DNA of 64,000 nt from Starkeya sp. ORNL1. GTDB lineage: Bacteria > Pseudomonadota > Alphaproteobacteria > Rhizobiales > Xanthobacteraceae. The notes beneath the pieces are model-generated. The model was not told the DNA's origin. It did not search any database and saw only the letters and a list, made by a program, of their open reading frames with translations. Position 1 is the first letter of the stretch. Each line of letters starts with the position of its first letter. Made by a program: the position numbers and the translations under genes. The stretch spans positions 806,001 through 870,000 of the forward strand of contig NZ_CP048834.1 of NCBI RefSeq assembly GCF_012971745.1. The letters are read 5' to 3'. Positions 57,634 to 64,000 of the stretch are shown piece after piece.

Positions 57634-57921
57634 TCACTCCACCACTTTCGGGACGGCGAAGAAACCGTCCTCGGCCAGCGGCGCATTCGCCAGCACACGC
57701 TCGGGATAGTGGCCGTCGGTGACGACGTCCTCGCGCAGCGGCAGCTTCATCGGGGTGACGCTGGTCATCGGTTCGACACCTTCCGTGTCGAGCTCATTAA
57801 GTTGCTCGACAAAGGCGAGGATGGAATTGAGCTCGCCCTGGAGATGGGCCACCTCGTCCTCGGTCACCGCGATACGCGCGAGATGCGCGACACGACGGAC
57901 CGTCGCCTGATCGACCGACAT
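57634..57921 (-). CDS. gatC: Asp/Glu-tRNA(Asn/Gln) amidotransferase subunit C
   Basis: The 95-aa GatC wraps around GatA and stabilises the complex. The family pattern [39 protein letters not shown] and LREDVVTDG is complete. It starts the gatC-gatA-chorismate mutase series, and the promoter should lie in the ~90 nt before the repeat at 58008. Confidence 0.95.
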   Translation of the reverse strand: MSVDQATVRRVAHLARIAVTEDEVAHLQGELNSILAFVEQLNELDTEGVEPMTSVTPMKLPLREDVVTDGHYPERVLANAPLAEDGFFAVPKVVE

Positions 57922-58007
57922 ATGACGTCCTTAGGAAAAGCGGAACCGGCGCGCCCTATAGCAGGGTGCGCCGGGATGGGGCAACGCGGAGCTGCTTTAG
58001 GCGAGCA

Positions 58008-58110
58008 TCCTTCGAGGCTCGCTAACGCTCGCACCTCAGGATGAGGTCGCTCTCTAAAAACCACCTCATCCTGAGGTGCCCGGCAAAGCCGGGCCTCGAA
58101 GGATGCTGAA
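58008..58110. repeat. Palindromic dispersed repeat, full copy
   Basis: Left part CATCCTTCGAGG...CACCTCAGGATGAGG and right part CCTCATCCTGAGGTG...CCTCGAAGGATG are inverted copies around a short centre near 58055. The transcript would fold as one long hairpin in either direction. This element is widespread in Hyphomicrobiales. It lies downstream of the UPF0173 gene and upstream of gatC. A half copy is at 16727-16770. Confidence 0.8.
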
Positions 58111-58120
58111 GCAGAGCGCC

Positions 58121-58822
58121 CTAAAGCCCGATCTCCACCGGCTTGCCGCTCTCCAGCACCTTCACGGTGGCTTCCTCGTCGACCAGCGCGACGAAACGGT
58201 CGGCATTCGGCTCCAGCGGCGGGAAGGAGGCGTAGTGGCAGGGGATGATGGTCAGCCCCGGCACATAGCGCTTTACTGCCAACGCCGCGGTGTCCGGCCC
58301 CATGGTGTAGCGGTCGCCGATCGGCACCACCACGACATCGGGCTTATGGATCTCGGCGATCAGTCCCATGTCGGAAAAGATGTCGGTGTCGCCCATGAAC
58401 CAGATGGTCGGCTCGCCCGGCGCCTTGACGATGATGCCGTTCGGATTGCCGAGATAGACGGACTTGCCCTCGACGATCATTCCCGAGGAATGGTCGGCGC
58501 GCACCAGCGTCACGGTGAAGCCGCCCTGGTCGGTGGTGCCGCCGGTGTTCATCGAATCGAGATTCTTCACGCCCTGCGTCGCCAGCCAGGAGCAGAGGTC
58601 GGCATTCGTCACCACCTTGGCGCCGGTCGCCTCGGCGATCGCGGCGGTGTCGCCAAGATGGTCGCCATGGCCATGCGTCAGCAATATGTGGGTGGTGCCG
58701 AGCACCGCGACGTCGCGGCTCGAGGCGAAGGAAGGATTGCCGGACAGGAACGGGTCGATGAGCACGACCTTGTCCGCGAAATCCAGCCGAAAGGCGGAGT
58801 GGCCGTACCAGGTGATCTTCAT
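58121..58822 (-). CDS. UPF0173 metal-dependent hydrolase (metallo-beta-lactamase fold)
   Basis: This 233-aa cytoplasmic protein has [12 protein letters not shown] at the start, the metal motif [30 protein letters not shown] and the C-terminal [15 protein letters not shown]. Length and motifs fit the UPF0173 family, whose substrate is unknown. The ATG at 58822 has GGAG 7 nt upstream. It ends just before the palindromic repeat. Confidence 0.93.
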   Translation of the reverse strand: MKITWYGHSAFRLDFADKVVLIDPFLSGNPSFASSRDVAVLGTTHILLTHGHGDHLGDTAAIAEATGAKVVTNADLCSWLATQGVKNLDSMNTGGTTDQGGFTVTLVRADHSSGMIVEGKSVYLGNPNGIIVKAPGEPTIWFMGDTDIFSDMGLIAEIHKPDVVVVPIGDRYTMGPDTAALAVKRYVPGLTIIPCHYASFPPLEPNADRFVALVDEEATVKVLESGKPVEIGL

Positions 58823-58989
58823 AGGCGTCTCCATTAAACATCGATGGGGACAATAGGGCGCCACACCGCAGGTACAAGGGTGAGCCCTACCGTTCCCGCT
58901 TTTGTGTCGACATGCTGGCGACGCTCTTCGTCAGCCGGATGACGACGTGGGCCTGGTCGGTGGCGCTGCGGAATATACCGTGCTAGCGC

Positions 58990-59472
58990 ATGGCTATGAC
59001 TGCTCCGATCCTACCGATCACCGAGGCCGCCGCCGTCCTGCCGACGCGCGGCACACTGCTGGGGCTCGACCTCGGCACCAAGACCATCGGCATTGCCAGT
59101 TGCGATCCGGAGCGTCGGCTCGCCACCGCGGTCGAGACCATCGCCCGCAAGCAGTTCACGCCGGATGCCGCGCGCATCCTCGATCTCGCCAAGGCGCGCG
59201 GCGCCGTCGGCTTCGTTCTCGGCCTGCCGGTGAACATGGACGGCTCGGAGGGTCCACGGGCGCAGTCGACCCGCGCCTTCGCCCGCAATTTCGCGCGGTT
59301 GACCGAACTGCCGATCGCGCTGTGGGACGAGCGGCTCTCCACTGCCGCGGTGGAGCGCGACCTGATCGCCGCCGATGTCAGCCGGGCCAAGCGCGCAGCG
59401 GTGGTCGACCAGCACGCCGCCGCCTTCATTCTGCAAGGCGCGCTCGACCGGCTGCGTATGCTCAGCGCCTGA
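58990..59472 (+). CDS. ruvX: Holliday junction resolvase-like / pre-16S rRNA nuclease YqgF
   Basis: The 160-aa RNase H-like nuclease has LGLDLGTKTIGIASCDPERR with the first catalytic Asp, VGFVLGLPVNMDGSEGPRAQ, LWDERLSTAAVERDLIAADVS with the catalytic Glu, and VDQHAAAFILQGALD with the last Asp. E. coli YqgF processes the 5' end of 16S rRNA. It lies 4 nt before the transporter gene. Confidence 0.94.
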   Translation: MAMTAPILPITEAAAVLPTRGTLLGLDLGTKTIGIASCDPERRLATAVETIARKQFTPDAARILDLAKARGAVGFVLGLPVNMDGSEGPRAQSTRAFARNFARLTELPIALWDERLSTAAVERDLIAADVSRAKRAAVVDQHAAAFILQGALDRLRMLSA

Positions 59473-59476
59473 CGCC

Positions 59477-60406
59477 ATGGCGAATGTGCTGGCGGCGCTG
59501 GTGCCGGTGTTCCTGATCATCGCGCTCGGCATCGCGCTGAAGCGTTTCCTGCTGCCCGAGGCGAGCCACTGGATCGCGCTGGAGCGGCTGACCTATTTCG
59601 TGCTGTTCCCGGCCCTGCTGGTGGTGAGCATCGCCCGCACCGATCTCGGCGGCGTCGCGGTGGTGGAGGTGACCGTCGCCCTGCTCGGCGCCATCGCCAT
59701 CATCGGCAGCGCGCTGATGCTGGCGCGCCGCCCGCTCAGCCGGGCGCTGGGGCTCGACGGGCCGGGCTTCACCTCGGTGTTCCAGGGCGCGCTGCGCTGG
59801 AACACCTATATCGGGCTCGCCGTGTCCGGCGGCCTTGCCGGGCCGGCCGGGCTCGCTGTGGCGGCGGTGGCGATCGCCGTCATCATCCCCACTGTCAATG
59901 CGCTGAGCGTCATCGTGCTGGCACGCCACGGCACTGCGGGCGGCGATGCGCGCCTCATACTGATGCAGCTAGCGCGCAATCCCTTCATCTGGTCCTGCGC
60001 GGCGGGCATTCTCATCAATGCACTGCACGTGCCGGTGCCGGCGGTGCTGATGAGCTTCGCCGACATTCTCGGCCGTGCCTCGCTGGCGCTGGGCCTGCTC
60101 GTGGTCGGTGCCGGATTGCGGCTCGACGATCTGCGCCGGCCGCGCATGGCGACCTGGCTGACATGCGTGCTGAAGCTCGGCGCGCTGCCGGCTCTCGCGG
60201 TCGCCATCGGCGTGGCGTGCGGGCTGTCGGGGGTCGATCTTCTGGTGGTCGCGATCGCGAGCGCAGTGCCCTCGGCGCCGAACGGCTATGTGCTGGCGCG
60301 GCAGATGGGCGGCGACGCGCCGCTGCTGGCGCAAATGCTGACCATACAAACGATACTGGCGGCGGTGACGCTTCCTCTGGTCATCGCCGCCGTATCAATG
60401 CTTTAG
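59477..60406 (+). CDS. AEC family transporter
   Basis: The 309-aa protein has about ten helices in two five-helix halves. LVPVFLIIALGIALKRFLLP opens the first half, and AVPSAPNGYVLARQMGGDAPLLAQMLTIQTI is typical of the second. The auxin efflux carrier/malonate-citrate transporter family moves organic acids. The substrate is unknown. The ATG at 59477 comes 4 nt after ruvX, so both are co-transcribed. Confidence 0.9.
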   Translation: MANVLAALVPVFLIIALGIALKRFLLPEASHWIALERLTYFVLFPALLVVSIARTDLGGVAVVEVTVALLGAIAIIGSALMLARRPLSRALGLDGPGFTSVFQGALRWNTYIGLAVSGGLAGPAGLAVAAVAIAVIIPTVNALSVIVLARHGTAGGDARLILMQLARNPFIWSCAAGILINALHVPVPAVLMSFADILGRASLALGLLVVGAGLRLDDLRRPRMATWLTCVLKLGALPALAVAIGVACGLSGVDLLVVAIASAVPSAPNGYVLARQMGGDAPLLAQMLTIQTILAAVTLPLVIAAVSML

Positions 60407-60449
60407 CCAGGCTCTAGCTCGACCTCAGCAATGCTGTGGCAAAGCCGGG

Positions 60450-60836
60450 TCAGCAACGGGTGTAGTAACCTTGGCCGCGATACGGGCCGCTCTGCACCCA
60501 GCAGCGGGAGCCATAGGCATAACGCGGCGCCGGGGCGTAATAGACCTGCGGCGGCGGCGCATAGACCACCGGCGGGGCAGCGTAATAGTAGGGGTCGCCA
60601 TAATAGGGACCGCGGGCCGCACCTGCGATGGCCGCGCCGGCCAGCACGCCGGCGGCCACACCGCCAGCAACCCAGCAGCCATTGCAGCGCACCTGCTCGG
60701 TGGCGGCAGGCACCGACTTGGCAAGGCCAAGGTCAGCGCCGAGCGGTGCAGCCGAAACCGGGGTCGCGAGCGACGCCGCGACGGTCGCGGCAAGACCGAC
60801 GCCAGTGAACATCTTGGAGAAACGCGTGCTCGACAT
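60450..60836 (-). CDS. Secreted Gly/Tyr/Pro-rich protein with glycine-zipper segment
   Basis: The 128-aa product has a signal peptide (VGLAATVAASLATPVSAA), a glycine-zipper-like GGVAAGVLAGAAIAGAA and a Tyr/Pro-rich tail with repeats such as YAAPP and APPPQVYYAP, ending in Cys. Small proteins of this kind are common in Hyphomicrobiales and are thought to be periplasmic or surface. AGGAG lies 9 nt upstream of the ATG. It is convergent with the AEC gene. Confidence 0.8.
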   Translation of the reverse strand: MSSTRFSKMFTGVGLAATVAASLATPVSAAPLGADLGLAKSVPAATEQVRCNGCWVAGGVAAGVLAGAAIAGAARGPYYGDPYYYAAPPVVYAPPPQVYYAPAPRYAYGSRCWVQSGPYRGQGYYTRC

Positions 60837-61106
60837 GAGACTTACTCCTGAGGACACGCCTCAACGTTACGGCGTGATCTATATCGAGTGTGGGGCCGAT
60901 GTGGTGAACGGCAACTGAATGGACGGTGACCGTTTGGTGACGCGATTCCGGCTTTTCAGTTCACTTTTCAACGCACGGCCGTCCGCAGCGTTACTTCAAC
61001 GCGAACGCGTGACGTATGTTCCCACCCGTCAATACCGATTCCGGTGGGAATCGATGGTCAGGTGCTTGCGATTACGGGCGGGTGCCTCTATCCAGCCGAC
61101 TTCGAT

Positions 61107-62063
61107 ATGACATCGAACCCGACCGCCACCAGCTTCACCTTCCCGCACCGGCATTTGCTGGGCATAGAAGGGCTTTCGGCCGAGGACATCATCGGCCTGC
61201 TCGATCTTTCCGAAGAGTTCGTCGCCCTCAATCGGGAAGTCGAGAAGAAGCGCGCCACGCTGCGTGGCCGCACCCAGATCAATCTGTTCTTCGAAGCCTC
61301 CACGCGCACCCAGTCGTCCTTCGAGCTGGCGGGCAAGCGGCTGGGCGCTGACGTGATGAACATGTCGGTCAGCACCTCCTCGGTGAAGAAGGGCGAGACC
61401 CTGATCGACACCGCGGCGACGCTGAACGCCATGCACCCGGACGTGCTGATCGTGCGCCACTCAGCTTCCGGCGCGGTGGAATTGCTGGCGCGCAAGGTCG
61501 ACTGCTCGGTGGTGAATGCCGGCGACGGTGCCCATGAGCATCCGACGCAGGCGCTGCTCGACGCGCTGACCATCCGCCGCAACAAGGGACGCATCGAGGG
61601 GCTCACCGTCGCGATCTGCGGCGACATCCTGCATTCGCGGGTCGCCCGTTCCAACATATTGCTGCTGCACCGGCTCGGCGCGCAGGTCCGCGTCATCGGC
61701 CCCTCGACACTGCTGCCGCGCGACATCGACCGCTTCGGCGTCGACGTCTATCGCGACATGAAGGCTGGTCTCGACGGCGTCGACATCGTCATGATGCTGC
61801 GGCTGCAGCGCGAGCGGATGAACGGCTCCTTCGTGCCCTCGGTGAAAGAGTATTTCCACTATTGGGGTCTCGACGAGGCCAAGCTGCGCTACGCCAAGCC
61901 GGACGCCCTCGTGATGCATCCCGGCCCGATGAATCGTGGCGTCGAGATCGATTCCGCGGTGGCGGACGGCGCCCAGTCGCTGATCCGTGAGCAGGTCGAG
62001 ATGGGCGTTGCGGTGCGCATGGCGGTGCTCGACGCGCTGTCGAGGAACCTTCCCAATGCCTGA
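61107..62063 (+). CDS. pyrB: Aspartate carbamoyltransferase catalytic subunit
   Basis: The 318-aa enzyme joins carbamoyl phosphate and aspartate in pyrimidine synthesis. [20 protein letters not shown] holds the STRT phosphate site, and [22 protein letters not shown] and RLQRERM are as expected. No pyrI regulatory gene follows; instead a defective dihydroorotase homologue overlaps its end by 8 nt. The start at ATG 61107 lacks a strong ribosome site; an upstream ATG at 61044 would add 21 residues. Confidence 0.95.
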   Translation: MTSNPTATSFTFPHRHLLGIEGLSAEDIIGLLDLSEEFVALNREVEKKRATLRGRTQINLFFEASTRTQSSFELAGKRLGADVMNMSVSTSSVKKGETLIDTAATLNAMHPDVLIVRHSASGAVELLARKVDCSVVNAGDGAHEHPTQALLDALTIRRNKGRIEGLTVAICGDILHSRVARSNILLLHRLGAQVRVIGPSTLLPRDIDRFGVDVYRDMKAGLDGVDIVMMLRLQRERMNGSFVPSVKEYFHYWGLDEAKLRYAKPDALVMHPGPMNRGVEIDSAVADGAQSLIREQVEMGVAVRMAVLDALSRNLPNA

Positions 62064-63369
62064 GCCCCGAATCTCCGATCCTCGCCCCACCCTTCTCGCC
62101 GGCGCCCGGATCGTCGATCCCTCGCGCGACCTCGACACCGCCGGCGACCTGCTGATCATCGACGGCGTCGTCAAGGACATCGCCACCGGCCTGCGCAATG
62201 CCGGGCTGCCCGAGGACACCGAGATCGTCGAGTGCCGCGGCCTCGTCATCGCTCCGGGCCTCGTCGACATGCGCGCCTTCATCGGTGAGCCAGGCGCCGA
62301 GCATCGCGAGACCCTGGCCTCGGCCAGCCAGGCGGCAGCGGCCGGCGGCGTCACCACAATCGTCTGCCAGCCGGACACCGATCCGATCATCGACGACCCC
62401 GCCATCGTCGACTTCGTCAAGCGCCGGGCCCGCGACACCGCCATCGTGCACGTCCATCCGATGGCGGCGCTCACCAAGGGTCTCGCCGGGCGCGAGATGA
62501 CCGAGATCGGCCTGCTCGGCGCTGCGGGTGCGGTCGCCTTCACCGACGGCGCGCGCTCGGTCGCTTCGGCCCAGGTGCTGCGCCGGGCACTGACCTATGC
62601 GCGCGATTTCGGCGCGCTGATCGTGCATCACACCGAGGATGCCACGCTCACCGGCGAAGGGGTGATGAATGAAGGCGAGCTCGCCTCGCGGCTCGGCCTT
62701 GCTGGTGCGCCCAAGGCGGCGGAGGCCATCGTGTTCGAGCGCGATGTGCGGCTCACCGGCATTACCGGCGGGCGCTACCATGCCGCCTCGCTCACCTGCG
62801 CCGAATCCCTTGCCGTGCTGCACCGGGCGAAGGAGGACGGGCTGACCGTGACCGCTTCCGCCTCGATCAATCATCTGACGCTCAACGAGCGCGACGTCGT
62901 CGGCTATCGCACCTTCTTCAAGCTGTCGCCGCCGCTGCGCGGCGAGGATGACCGCGTCGCTCTGGTCGAGGCGGTGGCGAGCGGGCTGATCGACGTCATC
63001 GTCTCCGACCACAATCCGCAGGATGTCGACGTCAAGCGCCTTCCCTTCTCCGAGGCAGCGCCCGGCGCCATCGGGCTGGAGACCATGCTCGCCGCCGGTC
63101 TGCGGCTGGTGAATAGCGGCGCCGTCGACCTGAAGACGCTGCTGCGCGCCATGTCGACCCGCCCCGCCGAACTGCTTGGCCTCGACGCCGGCTCGCTGCG
63201 CCCCGGCGCGCCGGCCGACATCGCGGTGATCGCGCTTGACGAGGCCTGGCTGCTCGACGCCGCCAGCCTGAAATCACGCTGCCGCAACACGCCGTTCGAC
63301 GAGGCGCGTTTCGAGGGCCGCGTAGTGCGCACCCTCGTTGCCGGCCGCACGGTGTATGAGTACGTTTGA
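62056..63369 (+). CDS. pyrX: Dihydroorotase homologue without zinc ligands (PyrC-prime)
   Basis: The 437-aa protein aligns with class I dihydroorotases but lacks the HxH zinc motif: [14 protein letters not shown] stands where PGLVDMHVHLREPG is expected, giving Arg73 and Phe75 instead of His. VSDHNPQ replaces TDHAPH (the Asp is kept), and INHL replaces the PHHL region. In Pseudomonas and several alphaproteobacteria such a PyrC-prime is a non-catalytic partner needed to assemble PyrB; the 8-nt overlap with pyrB supports that role here. A true pyrC should be elsewhere in the genome. Confidence 0.9.
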   Translation: MPEPRISDPRPTLLAGARIVDPSRDLDTAGDLLIIDGVVKDIATGLRNAGLPEDTEIVECRGLVIAPGLVDMRAFIGEPGAEHRETLASASQAAAAGGVTTIVCQPDTDPIIDDPAIVDFVKRRARDTAIVHVHPMAALTKGLAGREMTEIGLLGAAGAVAFTDGARSVASAQVLRRALTYARDFGALIVHHTEDATLTGEGVMNEGELASRLGLAGAPKAAEAIVFERDVRLTGITGGRYHAASLTCAESLAVLHRAKEDGLTVTASASINHLTLNERDVVGYRTFFKLSPPLRGEDDRVALVEAVASGLIDVIVSDHNPQDVDVKRLPFSEAAPGAIGLETMLAAGLRLVNSGAVDLKTLLRAMSTRPAELLGLDAGSLRPGAPADIAVIALDEAWLLDAASLKSRCRNTPFDEARFEGRVVRTLVAGRTVYEYV

Positions 63370-63434
63370 CGTTACGGACGCACGAACAATAAGCCCGGCA
63401 CAAGGCGGGGCATGACGGGTGGGGAGCGCATATC

Positions 63435-64000
63435 ATGACCTGGTCCCTCCCCGCCTTGCTTACCTTTCTCAGCCTCGCGCTCGGCTACCTGCTCGGCTCG
63501 ATCCCGTTCGGGCTGATCATCACGCGCCTGGCCGGAACGCAGGACATCCGCACCATCGGCTCCGGCAATATCGGCGCCACCAATGTGCTGCGCACCGGGC
63601 GCAAGGGGCTCGCCGCGGCTACCCTGGTCGGCGACGCGCTGAAGGGCGTTGTGGCGGTGCTGGTCGCCCGCGCGCTGTGGGGCGAGCAAGCAGCGCTGCT
63701 TGCCGGCCTCGCCGCCTTTCTCGGGCATGTCTTCCCGGTGTGGCTGCACTTCAAGGGCGGCAAGGGCGTCGCCACCTTCCTCGGCGTCGCGCTTGGCCTG
63801 TTCTGGCCGGCGGCGATCGCCTTTGCCGTGGTCTGGCTTTCCTGCGCCAAGCTCACCCGCTATTCCTCGCTCTCGGCGCTGATCGCCAGCGTTGCCGCGG
63901 CAATCGCGGCCTACCTCCTTGGCAATGCTCCAGCCGCGCTGTTGCTCGGCTTGCTCGCCGTTCTGATCTGGATCACCCACCGCGCCAATATCGCGCGGCT
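63435..64000 (+). CDS. plsY: Glycerol-3-phosphate acyltransferase PlsY (3' end beyond window)
   Basis: The frame opens at ATG 63435 and runs off the window after ~188 codons. [33 protein letters not shown] and [10 protein letters not shown] are the three PlsY signature regions. The enzyme acylates glycerol-3-phosphate from acyl phosphate at the inner membrane, starting phospholipid synthesis. It lies 65 nt after pyrC-prime, in the same direction. Confidence 0.94.
   Translation, partial: MTWSLPALLTFLSLALGYLLGSIPFGLIITRLAGTQDIRTIGSGNIGATNVLRTGRKGLAAATLVGDALKGVVAVLVARALWGEQAALLAGLAAFLGHVFPVWLHFKGGKGVATFLGVALGLFWPAAIAFAVVWLSCAKLTRYSSLSALIASVAAAIAAYLLGNAPAALLLGLLAVLIWITHRANIAR

Overview
The window reads as a chromosomal segment of a high-GC alphaproteobacterium, most likely order Hyphomicrobiales and perhaps near Xanthobacteraceae/Ancylobacter. 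This rests on the nuoA-N order ending in birA, RNase J, methylmalonyl-CoA epimerase and a DUF1467 protein, the unlinked gatB and gatCA, pyrB paired with a zinc-ligand-less dihydroorotase homologue, and intergenic repeats of a type common in that order. The taxonomic call is inference; no rRNA or species marker is present.

Region 1 (1-16007) is an exopolysaccharide locus of the Wzx/Wzy type, almost all on the minus strand. It holds a flippase, a nitroreductase-like protein, a polysaccharide pyruvyl transferase, a secreted Ala-rich repeat protein, an outer-membrane beta-barrel, a PPP-family phosphatase, an O-antigen ligase/polymerase-like protein, a Wzz-type tyrosine autokinase, a small membrane protein, an acyltransferase, a plus-strand polysaccharide deacetylase, a GT4 glycosyltransferase and the start of an SGNH hydrolase. 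Together these would assemble, export, decorate and trim a pyruvylated and acylated surface glycan.

Region 2 (16830-34970) is core metabolism on the minus strand: the complete 14-subunit complex I operon nuoA-N, with an extra 88-aa membrane protein between nuoH and nuoI, then birA, rnj, mce and DUF1467. A strong hairpin terminator lies beyond it at 16609-16638.

Region 3 (34971-43554) looks accessory. Two paralogous acyltransferase-3 genes point outwards at its edges. Between them lie a Tat-signal small protein, a GMC flavin oxidoreductase, a YqaE-like membrane protein and a lipoprotein cytochrome c, which may form a periplasmic dehydrogenase, plus a hexapeptide O-acetyltransferase and a third acyltransferase. 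The block ends at a tRNA-Asp.

Region 4 (43689-49781) holds a broken AI-2E-family transporter, then manC, ugd, kdsD and kdsA, which supply GDP-mannose, UDP-glucuronate and Kdo for surface glycans.

Region 5 (49824-64000) is mostly housekeeping: a GST, two secreted PsiF-like proteins, a GNAT enzyme, gatB, a Uma2 nuclease-like protein, an unknown membrane protein, a chorismate mutase overlapping gatA, gatC, a UPF0173 hydrolase, ruvX, an AEC transporter, a secreted Gly/Tyr-rich protein, pyrB, pyrC-prime and the start of plsY.
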